Source of the DNA: Mesorhizobium sp.
GTDB lineage: Bacteria > Pseudomonadota > Alphaproteobacteria > Rhizobiales > Rhizobiaceae
DNA length: 36,989 nucleotides
Reading direction: 5' to 3'
NCBI RefSeq assembly: GCF_017306585.1
Contig: NZ_JAFKIC010000119.1
Location: 1-36,989 of the forward strand
Shown here in pieces: positions 17,197 through 25,235 of the stretch. The notes beneath the pieces were generated by a model. The model ran no database searches. It was given only the letters and a program-made list of their open reading frames with translations, and was not told the origin of the DNA. The position numbers and the translations under genes are program-made. Position 1 is the first letter of the stretch. Every line of letters starts with the position of its first letter.

Positions 17197-17337
17197 TGGC
17201 GGGTGCCGCGCAAAAGTCGGCGACGACCATCATTTGTAATCGTCAGCGCCGAACTGTCCCGGCATCCTGCTCGTGGGCAGGTGGCCCAGAGGCCCGACAA
17301 CCTCTGTAGAAATGTGCAGGAAACGGAGAACCGACGA

Positions 17338-17535
17338 ATGACCCGGGCGAAAGTGGATACGCAGCGCGACGAGCGCGCCAAGCGGGAATCCGAGATCGTC
17401 ATCGCGGCCGAGCGTGCGGCCCGGGAAGAGAAGACCGCCAGGCTGAGGGCATTGCGGCTGGCCGCGCAAACGGCTGACCGGCCCGCTCCGGCCAGTCCCG
17501 GGGCGGCTCCTCACAAATCATCCTCCCGGGACTGA
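17338..17535 (+). CDS. Small charged helical protein, unknown
   Basis: About 65 residues: MTRAKVDTQRDERAKRESE, then a long Arg/Glu/Ala-rich helix to about residue 48 and a Pro-rich tail ending SSRD. Such a pattern predicts a coiled coil or nucleic-acid contact, but no family is recognised. GGAG lies 9 bases before the ATG. It is transcribed in the same direction as the DUF6894 gene, 141 bases after it. Confidence 0.55.
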   Translation: MTRAKVDTQRDERAKRESEIVIAAERAAREEKTARLRALRLAAQTADRPAPASPGAAPHKSSSRD

Positions 17536-17553
17536 TCTGCCCGCGCAGCGGGA

Positions 17554-17802
17554 TCAGGGATGCCGGATGCAACGATAGGTGCGCTTGTGGCCGGCCACCT
17601 TGTTGCCGGTCTTGACGCTGCGGTCGCTCCCGGCCTTGACTTCCTTGATCTGTCCTTTCGGGCAGGAGCCGTCGTCCACAAGGACAGTCTCACCTGTGCG
17701 CAATTGTCCGCCGCCTGGTTCGTGGCGCAGGATTTGCTGGCCCGCATTGGCCTGCGCGGCGCAAAAGAGCCCCACCAATATCGAGTACGCGACTTTCTTC
17801 AT
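17554..17802 (-). CDS. Small secreted protein, DUF6719-like
   Basis: An 82-residue exported protein. The signal peptide MKKVAYSILVGLFCAAQANA is followed by a mature part QQILRHEPGGGQLRTGETVL, then VDDGSCPKGQIKEVKAGSD and a basic end with YRCIRHP. Two cysteines could form a disulfide. The LRxGxxVLVDDGxCPxGQIKEV core recalls the small rhizobial DUF6719 family (recollection). Function unknown. Confidence 0.65.
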   Translation of the reverse strand: MKKVAYSILVGLFCAAQANAGQQILRHEPGGGQLRTGETVLVDDGSCPKGQIKEVKAGSDRSVKTGNKVAGHKRTYRCIRHP

Positions 17803-17949
17803 GATTTCCCCCTGCCCCTGAGGGCCATGACGCTATCATCGTCGTCCGCTGGGGCGAAAGGAAAGCCGCTGTCAGGTCAAACACGAAATCTCGATCACGC
17901 GGTGAACATCGGCCCGTGACAAGGTTTGGAATGTCGTGAAAATCCGGGA

Positions 17950-20511
17950 TCAGGCCGTGGTGCGCCGGTTCTGCGACTGGAGAGCCGCTGTCAGCGCGCG
18001 CCGCAGGGCGTCGGCATTGTAGGGCTTGCAGACCACCGCTACGTCAGCGAAGGCCGACGGGATCAACGACTTGTCGCCGTACCCCGTGGCGAACACGAAC
18101 GGAATGCCTCGCCGCGAAAGCTCCTCGGCAACCGGCAGCGACGTCCCCTCCCCCAGATTGATGTCGAGCACCGCTAGATGGGGCGCGCCTGCGCGCAGTT
18201 TCTGCAATGCATCCGCGGCGGAGGCGGCGACCGAAACGTTCGAAATTCCCTGATCGGCCAGCATGTTTTCCGCGTCCATGGCGATCAGCATCTGGTCCTC
18301 GACGAGCAGGACACGCAGATCGCCGTCGAAACCCGTCTCCTTGACGGAGGCGGCGTGCCCCGCCGCATCCTCATGCCTCCTGGTCTCGACTGGCGCCGCC
18401 ACATGCCTGGCCGGAAGCACGAACCGCGCATTGATACCGTCCGGATTGTAGTCGACCCGGCTTTCGCCGCCGAGGTCGTAGGGAATGCTGCGGTCGACCA
18501 GAGCGGCGCCGAACCCGAACCGCATCGGCGGCGAAACCCCGGGGCCGCCAGTCTCGCTCCACAGCAGTTCGCAGTCGCCGCCGTCGAGCAGCTTCCACGA
18601 GATGCTCACAGTGCCTCCCGCTTTCGACAGCGCGCCATATTTGGCGGCATTGGTGGACATCTCGTGCAACACCAGGGCCATCACGGAAAAAGCCCGTGCG
18701 TCGAGCCAGACGGCCGGCCCGGCCAGTTCGACTGTCGACGACGGCGTCCGGTAGGGAGACAGCTCGGCATTGAGCAGATCGGCGAGCGCACCGCCGCCAT
18801 CGCCGCGCACCACCTGGTCGTGCGCGAAGGAAAGCGCCTGGATCCGGCCCTTCAGAGCCTCGACATAGTCCCTCAGTCCACGGCCTTCCTGCACCGGATG
18901 GCCGACGAGCGATTTGATGACCGCCAGGATATTCTTGACGCGGTGATTGAGCTCCTCGTTCAGCATGCGTTGCCGCACATCGGCTTTGTCGCGTTCCTCG
19001 GCGACAAGCTCGTTGTGGTGGAGAACGATCTCTACCAATGCGATGCGCGCGGCCTCGGCGATCTCGCGATCGGCCTCGGTCCAGGGCTGCGACTGCATGT
19101 GGACGGTTTCTTTCCAGATGGCGAAGCTCTTGCGCGGCGTCAGCCGGTCTCCGAGCGGCCCGACCTCATAGACCTTGTCGGGATTTCCGGCCCAATTGAG
19201 CGTCTGCACCAATTCCTTGCGGAAGAAGAAAAGGTAATCCTTAGGGCGTTGCGACAGCGGCACCGCCAACAGGCCGGCGGCGTCGCGGCTGAAATCCTCG
19301 GCATCCGGGAAGCCCTGGGAAAGCGAATGGCTGGCCCACACCTTGCCATCGGCGACGGTCCCGACATGGCGCGACAGGTCGGGGATATAGTCCGCCGCGG
19401 GCGCCGACCCGACCGCGGTCCATTTCTTGTCCTTCCACAGGCCGACCCCGTCGCAGGGCATGAGCTTGGCCAGTTCCGGCAGATTGTCACGCAGCAACGC
19501 GTCCAGGTCGGCGGTTCGGGAGGCCAGCTTCAGGAAGCCGTCGATCGCCTGACGCGCGATCCTGGCGGTTTCGAGCGTCCGCTTCTGCTTCAGCGCCTGC
19601 AGATGCAGGGAGAAGAACTCGCCGAACATTTCCGCCGCAACGCGCTTTGCCATCGGCAGCGATCGCGCGCTGTAGTGGTGGCAGGCGATAAGCCCCCAGA
19701 GCGCGCCGTCGACAATGACGGATATCGACATGGAGGCCGCCACGCCCATGTTGCGCAGATACTCGCAATGGATGGGCGAGACGCTTCTCAGATGCGCGAA
19801 CGACAGATCGAGCGGTTCGCCGGAGGCATCCAGCTCCGGCACGACCGGTACCCGCTCGCCGCTGGCGTCGGAAATGATCCTGATCGTGTTGCGCAGATAG
19901 AGGCTGCGCGCCTGCTGGGGGATGTCGCTCGCCGGAAAATACTGGCCGAGAAAGCTTTCCAGGTCCGCGCGCTTGACCTCGCTGACCACCTTGCCGGCCC
20001 CATCCGCCTCGAAGCGGTACACCATCACCCTGTCGTAGTTCAGCAGGCCGCGCACAAGCCGCGCCGCCTGGTTGATCAGGCGGTCGACATCCTCGATATC
20101 ACCAAGACGGCCGATCAGCGAGCGGGCAAGCGTCAGCGGCTGCTCGGCGTCGCTGCTGGCGGGCTCGAGCTCGATGATCGTGCTGGACTTGTGGCGATGC
20201 ACGGCTATGTCGAAGGCCCTGCCGGAAGGCAGCTGGACGCCGAATTGCAGCGCCGGGCGCGATCCTGATCCCACCGTCGCCAGCGTGTTGCGAAGATCGT
20301 GGGCAGCCCTGTCGCCAAGGATCGCTTCCAGCGGCGTCCCGTTGATCTCACCGTCCCGGCCGAGCGTCTCGTTGGCATTGGCTGAATGGCGCAGGCACGT
20401 GACCGCGTTCGCATCGCAGGCGATCAGGCAGCCATGCGGCTGGATGCTCCCGGGGATATGGATGGGCTCCCGGTCGCAATTGGTCAGGTTCACCGCCGTC
20501 TTATTCAACAT
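17950..20511 (-). CDS. Bacteriophytochrome with HWE histidine kinase and receiver domain
   Basis: An 853-residue red/far-red photoreceptor. The biliverdin-binding cysteine is present near the N-terminus (Cys12, in LTNCDREPIHIPGSIQPHG), as expected for bacterial phytochromes. PAS, then GAF with FPASDIP (193-198), His248 in SPIHCEYLRNMGV and LIACHH (His278) follow. The PHY domain has the tongue motif PRKSF (459-463). The kinase is of the HWE/HisKA_2 type, with His523 in EELNHRVKNILAVIKSL, instead of ordinary HisKA. A C-terminal receiver carries Asp783 (LAVLDINLGE) and Lys829, so phosphotransfer could occur within one chain. The start is taken as ATG 20511; an in-frame TTG lies at 20517. It overlaps the heme oxygenase gene by 11 bases. 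Confidence 0.95.
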   Translation of the reverse strand: MLNKTAVNLTNCDREPIHIPGSIQPHGCLIACDANAVTCLRHSANANETLGRDGEINGTPLEAILGDRAAHDLRNTLATVGSGSRPALQFGVQLPSGRAFDIAVHRHKSSTIIELEPASSDAEQPLTLARSLIGRLGDIEDVDRLINQAARLVRGLLNYDRVMVYRFEADGAGKVVSEVKRADLESFLGQYFPASDIPQQARSLYLRNTIRIISDASGERVPVVPELDASGEPLDLSFAHLRSVSPIHCEYLRNMGVAASMSISVIVDGALWGLIACHHYSARSLPMAKRVAAEMFGEFFSLHLQALKQKRTLETARIARQAIDGFLKLASRTADLDALLRDNLPELAKLMPCDGVGLWKDKKWTAVGSAPAADYIPDLSRHVGTVADGKVWASHSLSQGFPDAEDFSRDAAGLLAVPLSQRPKDYLFFFRKELVQTLNWAGNPDKVYEVGPLGDRLTPRKSFAIWKETVHMQSQPWTEADREIAEAARIALVEIVLHHNELVAEERDKADVRQRMLNEELNHRVKNILAVIKSLVGHPVQEGRGLRDYVEALKGRIQALSFAHDQVVRGDGGGALADLLNAELSPYRTPSSTVELAGPAVWLDARAFSVMALVLHEMSTNAAKYGALSKAGGTVSISWKLLDGGDCELLWSETGGPGVSPPMRFGFGAALVDRSIPYDLGGESRVDYNPDGINARFVLPARHVAAPVETRRHEDAAGHAASVKETGFDGDLRVLLVEDQMLIAMDAENMLADQGISNVSVAASAADALQKLRAGAPHLAVLDINLGEGTSLPVAEELSRRGIPFVFATGYGDKSLIPSAFADVAVVCKPYNADALRRALTAALQSQNRRTTA

Positions 20512-21100
20512 CTTCAAGTCTCGTGAATGCCTTCTCAGCCGCGGCGAACGTGCTCAGCGCCGCCGACACGACGCGTTCCATGTCCAGCCCATCGGCATTT
20601 TCGAGCGCCGAAACGAATACGGTCCAGCTGTCGGACGAAGCCTGGCGCGAGAGGTGACTTGCCCCATGTCCACGGTCCAGCCCGAGCGCGAGCGCTCGCT
20701 TGAGCAGGATGCGCGCGCCAAATCCGGAGCCTTCCAGAACATAAAGGCAGCCGAACAGCGATGAATCGTCCGCCAGCAGGCCAACCGGCCATTCCGGAAC
20801 ATCGTGCACCGGCAATCCCAGGGCCAGCAGGTCCGCGGACAGCTCGGGACCGACAAGGGTCGGCTGCCAGCTTTCCAGGCTATGCGGAAAAGAGGCTCCC
20901 CGCAGCGCCCGCTCGATCGGGAGCCGGAACCGGTAGAGGCCCGTCAGATAGTGGCCATAGGCTTCGACGGTATCGAAACTTCCGACGCGTTCATCGACAC
21001 GGCGGTGCGCTGCGGCTGTACGCTCCCTCAACAGGAAGCGGCGGGAAGGTTGATGCATGCTTGTCTGCAAGGCCCCAGGAAGATGCCGTAGCTCTGGCAC
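20501..21100 (-). CDS. bphO: Biliverdin-producing heme oxygenase (BphO)
   Basis: About 199 residues. It opens heme to biliverdin, the chromophore of the adjacent phytochrome. The heme-ligand region LLRERTAAAHRRVDERVG (His32) and the distal-helix motif YVLEGSGFGARILLKRAL mark the heme-oxygenase fold; the sequence is of the divergent BphO type. The start is uncertain: GTG 21100 has GAGG six bases upstream, while ATG 21058 (MHQPSRRF) would give 185 residues with a poor ribosome site. The stop lies inside the start of the phytochrome gene, so the two are translated together and chromophore supply matches apoprotein. Confidence 0.9.
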   Translation of the reverse strand: MPELRHLPGALQTSMHQPSRRFLLRERTAAAHRRVDERVGSFDTVEAYGHYLTGLYRFRLPIERALRGASFPHSLESWQPTLVGPELSADLLALGLPVHDVPEWPVGLLADDSSLFGCLYVLEGSGFGARILLKRALALGLDRGHGASHLSRQASSDSWTVFVSALENADGLDMERVVSAALSTFAAAEKAFTRLEDVE

Positions 21101-21192
21101 ATTTGGCCTCTAACGCCGCCTGGGAAAGTCGGTTCCACGACGTTTTGAACAATTTACGCGAAATCGGGCCTTTGTTGCGCGCAGGCAACCCC

Positions 21193-21236
21193 GCTGAAAA
21201 TAGGAAAGCCCGGCTCGGGAGGGCGGAGCCGGGCTT
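21193..21236 (-). terminator. Terminator of the DUF982 gene
   Basis: AAGCCCGGCTC (21206-21216) and GAGCCGGGCTT (21226-21236) form a perfect 11-bp stem with a 9-base loop. On the minus strand it is followed by TTCCTATTTTC. It lies 37 bases after the DUF982 stop and insulates that gene from bphO. Confidence 0.8.
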
Positions 21237-21272
21237 CCGGTGGCGGCTTGACGGATAGCCACCACGATCTCG

Positions 21273-21575
21273 TCAGGCAGCGTAACCGCCGTAGCCGCGC
21301 GCGACGGCGCGCGCCACGATGAGCGGCTCGATCTCCGGCCAGAGGATGCCGGTGGCATCGGCGAACTCGACCAGGGCATGCCGGGCCTCGTCCCTGGTGA
21401 TGCAGCCTTCCAGAGCCAGCCCGCACGCCTCGACCGCGTTGCGATAGAGAGGGCCGCGGCGGGCCGTGGTCCAGTCGGTGAGGAAATCGTGCATTTCGGC
21501 CAGCGACGAAATCTCACGCTTGAAGCCGAGGCCGACGGACAACCAAACGGGTGAGTGAAACACCTTGTCGTGCAT
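21273..21575 (-). CDS. DUF982 protein
   Basis: A 100-residue protein of a family expanded in rhizobia, with no established function. It opens MHDKVFHSPVWLSVGLGF, then REISSLAEMHDFLTDW, RRGPLYRNAVEACGLALEG and TRDEARHALVEFADATGIL, which is the DUF982 pattern. It is cytosolic and shows no catalytic motif. ATG 21575 has AGGAG 8 bases upstream. Its own terminator follows. Confidence 0.87.
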   Translation of the reverse strand: MHDKVFHSPVWLSVGLGFKREISSLAEMHDFLTDWTTARRGPLYRNAVEACGLALEGCITRDEARHALVEFADATGILWPEIEPLIVARAVARGYGGYAA

Positions 21576-21721
21576 GAAGCAGGCTCCTGTTGCCACGGGT
21601 TCGGAAAATGGAATTCGATGGATAGACTGGCGGGATCTGATGATTCAGACGCCATGAAACGCACCGCGCGGCAGGAGGTTCCAGAGACCTTTCACTGATC
21701 CGACCGGGACGGCGCGAACGC

Positions 21722-22048
21722 CTATGTCAGATGACCGGTCCACCAGCCATGGCTGCTGCTGAGACGGATCGCAAGCATGCCGACGCCAGATATCATCGCC
21801 GCCCAGTAAAGCGGTGTGCCGACCTTCCAGCGTTCGTCGGCTGGAGCGGCGCCCAGCAAGGCCTTGCGGGTGCCATAGAGACCGGCAAGCAGCGCCAGGT
21901 TGAGGAGGATATCCAGCCAGACCACGCCCCTGCTGGCGAATTCACCGCCCGGAATACAGAGCCGCCAGACGAAAGGCAGGATCAGCAGGGCGGACAACAC
22001 CCGGAACGGCATCCAGGACACAGGTTTGCTTCGGCTGATATCCGGCAT
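21722..22048 (-). CDS. Small membrane protein, unknown
   Basis: A 108-residue protein with three hydrophobic stretches: about residues 15-33 (FRVLSALLILPFVWRLCI), 43-58 (VWLDILLNLALLAGLYG) and 80-96 (LYWAAMISGVGMLAIRL). It ends in the polar SSSHGWWTGHLT. A strong GGGGGGAAA ribosome site precedes the ATG. No family is recognised. It is the last gene before the proposed left boundary of the island. Confidence 0.7.
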   Translation of the reverse strand: MPDISRSKPVSWMPFRVLSALLILPFVWRLCIPGGEFASRGVVWLDILLNLALLAGLYGTRKALLGAAPADERWKVGTPLYWAAMISGVGMLAIRLSSSHGWWTGHLT

Positions 22049-22187
22049 GATTTCCCCCCAAGGGAAACAATATAGCTTAAAAAGCGCGGCTACGAATTGC
22101 CCGAATTTACACGAAGTGGTGACTGCTGGTGAGAATGGCGGAAAGATGGCGTGCGCCTATCCTGCGAAGCTCGGACAGCGAAGCGGG

Positions 22188-22200
22188 ATGGCGGAGAGAG
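22188..22200. repeat. Left copy of tRNA-Ser 3'-end repeat (candidate att site)
   Basis: ATGGCGGAGAGAG here is identical, in the same orientation, to 30780-30792, which covers the CCA end and acceptor stem of tRNA-Ser. Position and orientation are those expected for the displaced tRNA end after integration of an element. A weaker copy, ATGGCGGAAAGA, is at 22135-22146. Confidence 0.5.
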
Positions 22201-22267
22201 GGGTATAGGCCAAAAATGGTTGCCTACCCATACGGGAGATCAATTTCCGATGGATCTCTAAAGCGGA

Positions 22268-23014
22268 TTACTTGCGTAACATATCTGAGAGAGTTCTGTC
22301 CTGCTTGCTGACAAGCTCCAAATCCAATCCTGACAGCAAATCGACAAGGTGGCTCCTCATCAAATTTGCTGCATCGTCTGGTTTATGGTTCGCTATGGCC
22401 TCCACAAGAGCATGATGGGCGTGGCTTTCGCACGTCGCGTCGCGTCGCTTCCAGTAGAGGGCGACTATGAGCGAAGATCGTGACAATAGGTCATATACAT
22501 AACTGGCAAATATCGAATGTGCCGCAATATCCGCGATCGCCATATGAAAACCGGCCGATAGCTTGATCGCAGCGCCATCATCATGAGCCTGGGTCGCAGA
22601 GTGCTCATGCTCCAAATGTAATCGGAGTTCTTTTATGGCTGCAGGGGTAGCAACCTGTGCAGCCAACGCGGCGACCTTAGGTTCGATGAGCGCGCGCGCT
22701 TCAAATATCTCGCGAGCCTCCTGCTTAGATGGTTGAGCTACGAAAGCACCGCGATTTGGCTCCAGCCGAACCAGCTTGTCATGTGCGAGCGCCTGCAGCG
22801 CTGGTCTGATAAGGGCTCGTCCGACGGAATAAATTGATGACAGTTCATCCTCTGGGAGTTTTGTTCCAGGGGGTATTTGATGACTGATGATAGCCTCTCT
22901 CAGGGCTTGATAGACTGGCGCCCAACTCACCGGTTGGGCGTCTGATTGTTTGTGAGCGAGTGTTTTCATAGGGTTTGGCGACGTGTTGAACTCGATGCCT
23001 CGGGACATGATCAT
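22268..23014 (-). CDS. GntR-family regulator, FCD type
   Basis: About 248 residues: an N-terminal winged helix (VYQALREAIISHQIPPGTKL through RPALQALAHDKLVRLEPNRG) followed by an all-helical FCD effector domain with candidate metal/ligand residues in SAGFHMAIADIAAHS and HAHHALVEAIANH. FCD regulators usually sense small carboxylates and repress adjacent catabolic genes. The start at 23014 overlaps the racemase stop by 4 bases (ATGA); ATG 22969 is an alternative. No strong ribosome site is seen for either. The gene is clearly more AT-rich than the sequence to its left. It probably acts on the TTGTCTACAA sites near 23.8 and 24.0 kb. Confidence 0.88.
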   Translation of the reverse strand: MIMSRGIEFNTSPNPMKTLAHKQSDAQPVSWAPVYQALREAIISHQIPPGTKLPEDELSSIYSVGRALIRPALQALAHDKLVRLEPNRGAFVAQPSKQEAREIFEARALIEPKVAALAAQVATPAAIKELRLHLEHEHSATQAHDDGAAIKLSAGFHMAIADIAAHSIFASYVYDLLSRSSLIVALYWKRRDATCESHAHHALVEAIANHKPDDAANLMRSHLVDLLSGLDLELVSKQDRTLSDMLRK

Positions 23015-23742
23015 GCTGGCGAGAACGAAGAAAATATTCCAGAGAAGCTTTTGGGGCGCGGTCTTTGATAGCCCCCCAGAGAAGTAGTCGACAATCCTAA
23101 ACGGATCAGTCCTTCGCAAAGCTGTACTGCGCACGAGACGCCTTCAAGCACCGGAGCCCGGAAGCGCTGGCTCATCGCTTGCGCCAGTTCCGCCATTCCA
23201 GCACAGCCAAGAACGATCGCCTCAGCATTGTCTTCGCTCAGCGCTCGGCTGATTTGATCCGCGACCCTCTCTTGAGCTGCCGAACCTGGGCGTTCCAGTT
23301 CCAAGACCGGCACGTCGCACGCACGAACCGACGAACAACGCGAGGATAGTCCATAGCGAACAAGGTTTTGTTCGATGGCCGGTACCGACTGCCTTAGTGT
23401 CGTCACGACGCTGAAGCGTCCCGAAACGAGGCTTGCCATGTGAAACGCTGCCTCGCCAATCCCGATCACGGGGCCGACCGAAACGCATCGTGCAGCATCC
23501 AACCCAGTATCGTCGAAGCACCCAATGATGACGGCGTCGGCGTGACCGCCATTGTGGTGAATTTGGTCGATGAGACCCGGCACGGCAAAGGCCTGATCAT
23601 AATAGCCCTCGATACTGGGAGGACCGAAGAACGGGTTGACGGTGGTAATCGCAGTATCGGCACTGGCAGTTTTGCGAGCGGCGAGATCGATCTTCGCCGT
23701 CATCGAAGCGGTCGTGTTGGGATTGATGATCAGAATCTTCAT
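23011..23742 (-). CDS. Hydantoin/aspartate/glutamate racemase-family protein
   Basis: A 243-residue cytosolic enzyme of the Asp/Glu/hydantoin racemase superfamily, closest in pattern to hydantoin racemase. It starts MKILIINPNTTASMTAKID and has NPFFGPPSIEGYYDQA. The two catalytic cysteines are present: Cys75 in IIGCFDDTGLDAARC and Cys180 in VLGCAGMAEL, matching the usual Cys76/Cys181 pair. Family members racemise hydantoins or amino acids by two-base proton transfer; maleate isomerases are relatives. The substrate here is unknown. It is co-transcribed with the GntR gene (4-base overlap) and divergent from the transporter operon. Confidence 0.87.
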   Translation of the reverse strand: MKILIINPNTTASMTAKIDLAARKTASADTAITTVNPFFGPPSIEGYYDQAFAVPGLIDQIHHNGGHADAVIIGCFDDTGLDAARCVSVGPVIGIGEAAFHMASLVSGRFSVVTTLRQSVPAIEQNLVRYGLSSRCSSVRACDVPVLELERPGSAAQERVADQISRALSEDNAEAIVLGCAGMAELAQAMSQRFRAPVLEGVSCAVQLCEGLIRLGLSTTSLGGYQRPRPKSFSGIFSSFSPA

Positions 23743-23782
23743 ATGAGGGTGCACCTGCGGACGCGTATCGCTGTTATGCGGT

Positions 23783-23794
23783 TTTGTCTACAAA
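23783..23794. promoter_or_regulatory. Candidate GntR operator, racemase side
   Basis: TTTGTCTACAAA contains the palindrome TTGT-CT-ACAA (23784-23793). This is the type of half-site pair bound by FCD-type GntR proteins. It lies about 42 bases upstream of the racemase start and overlaps a possible -35 element (minus-strand TTGTAG). Confidence 0.55.
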
Positions 23795-23971
23795 GTTATT
23801 CCTTTTTGGTGACGGCGAATGATCAGCCCGGAAGAAGCCACGGGTGGGGGATCGTTGACTGCTCCAGCCGATTTTCTGTGGCACTCTAGCTGGTCTCGTC
23901 ATTGAATTTGGCCGCCCGGCTTTCATGGAAATCAACCATCCGCGAGAAAACTGTTGCCATATCGATGGATT

Positions 23972-23982
23972 TTTGTCTACAA
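23972..23982. promoter_or_regulatory. Candidate GntR operator, transporter side
   Basis: This is a second exact copy of TTGTCTACAA (23973-23982), again preceded by a T run and followed by GTTA, as in the first copy. It lies about 40 bases upstream of the binding-protein start. The two sites are 189 bases apart, each near one divergent gene. Confidence 0.55.
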
Positions 23983-24021
23983 GTTACGATAATAATCTAC
24001 GACAATAAGGGGAACTCGAAA

Positions 24022-25182
24022 ATGAGCACAATCAATTCGGAATCGGTTTTGCGAAATTCGGCGGTTGCCAATCGCATCAACAGGCGGCGCCTTATCGCAA
24101 GCGCAATGGGCGCGACGGCTACCGTGTTAGCGGCGCCATATCTGGTCCGCCGGGCCAGAGCGGCGGGGCAGATCAACCTCTTGGGCTGGGCCGAGGAGAT
24201 GCCCCAAGCCATAATCGATCTCTTTGCAAAGAAGACGGGAATTCAGATCAAGATCACCCCGTTTTCCTCGAATGAGGAGCAGATGAACAAGCTGATGGCG
24301 ACCGGCGGGGAAGGGTTCGATCTTTGCCAGCCGACCGTCGATCGTGCTGCCCAGTTCAGAGACCTTGGCGTGCTCGCGCCGATAGATACCAACAAGGTGC
24401 CGGTCGACAGGATTCTTCCCGCGGTGATGGATGGCATGAAGGCCTGGCATTTCGACGGCGGCCTTTACTCGCTCCCGCATTGCTGGGGCACGGAGGCAAT
24501 CGGCTGGCGAAGCGACCTGACTACGCTGGAATACAGGACGTTGAGCTACGGCACGCTCTGGCAGGACGAGTATGTTGGCAAGATGCAAGGTAAGCCGGAT
24601 ACCCTCTTGCTCGGCATCGGACTTTGGTTCGACGCCTCCGGCAAGCTGCCTTCCAACCGGATGCTGGATAGCTACAAGGACGAAAGCACGATGAGAAAGA
24701 TCTACGAAGAACTCCTCGCCTTTGCCGTCTCGAAGAAGACTCAGGTCCGGCAGTTCTTTGAGACGTCCGACGTGGTTAAATCGGGCTTCATGGAGAATGG
24801 CTGTGTAATCGGCCAAGTATGGGACGGGCCCTGCTTCGCGCTCAAGCGCGAAGGAAAACCCGTTCGCTACATGGCTCCCCGGGAAGGCGCCCAGTCTTGG
24901 ATCGACGGGCTGTCGATCGTGGCCAATGCTGCGAATTCTGGAGAGACATACGAGTTCCTCAAGTTCCTCTACACGCCCGAGATCTCGGGCATGGTGGCAG
25001 AAGGCTCCGGTTACAATGGCGTCATGCAAGGAGTGGATGCGTTCCTTTCTGAGGAAACCAAGAAAAACTTCGCCGAGGCGTACCCTGAGGACGCATTGTC
25101 GAAGCTATGGAATCGCCAGGAAGAGCCCGCTTGGTACGGGACTATACGCAACGAGTATTCCGAGCGATTCAAGGCGGCATGA
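24022..25182 (+). CDS. PotD-like ABC transporter binding protein, Tat-exported
   Basis: A 386-residue periplasmic solute-binding protein of the spermidine/putrescine (PotD, SBP_bac_8) type. The N-terminus contains a twin-arginine signal, NRRRLIASAMGATATVLAAP, with cleavage near RARA. The mature part starts INLLGWAEEMPQAIIDLFAK and contains GEGFDLCQPTVDRAAQF, AVMDGMKAWHFDGGLYSLPH and GTEAIGW, consistent with the PotD/PotF fold. AAGGGG lies upstream of ATG 24022. First gene of a six-gene run: binding protein, ATPase, two permeases, NMT1-like, M24-like. The ligand may be a polyamine or another small cationic/nitrogen compound. Confidence 0.9.
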   Translation: MSTINSESVLRNSAVANRINRRRLIASAMGATATVLAAPYLVRRARAAGQINLLGWAEEMPQAIIDLFAKKTGIQIKITPFSSNEEQMNKLMATGGEGFDLCQPTVDRAAQFRDLGVLAPIDTNKVPVDRILPAVMDGMKAWHFDGGLYSLPHCWGTEAIGWRSDLTTLEYRTLSYGTLWQDEYVGKMQGKPDTLLLGIGLWFDASGKLPSNRMLDSYKDESTMRKIYEELLAFAVSKKTQVRQFFETSDVVKSGFMENGCVIGQVWDGPCFALKREGKPVRYMAPREGAQSWIDGLSIVANAANSGETYEFLKFLYTPEISGMVAEGSGYNGVMQGVDAFLSEETKKNFAEAYPEDALSKLWNRQEEPAWYGTIRNEYSERFKAA

Positions 25183-25235
25183 TTATGTCGGAAGGCATAA
25201 TTCGCGCTTCGGTCTGAATTCGGTTGCTGCCTGAT

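Noticed and set aside
18178-20268. Plus-strand open frame of about 700 codons opposite the bacteriophytochrome
   Set aside because: Antisense shadow of a gene with intact PAS-GAF-PHY-kinase-receiver domains.
22135-22146. ATGGCGGAAAGA as a second left att copy
   Set aside because: It has one mismatch to the tRNA end and lies 53 bases from the better copy; purine-rich similarity by chance is likely, so it is kept only as a caution.
22261-22269. AAGCGGATT shared with the palindromic element near 30.68 kb
   Set aside because: Only 9 bp; too short to claim a second repeat copy.
23755-24021. Guanidine (ykkC-type) or other riboswitch ahead of the transporter operon
   Set aside because: None of the conserved riboswitch core motifs could be found; the palindromic operators explain the region better.
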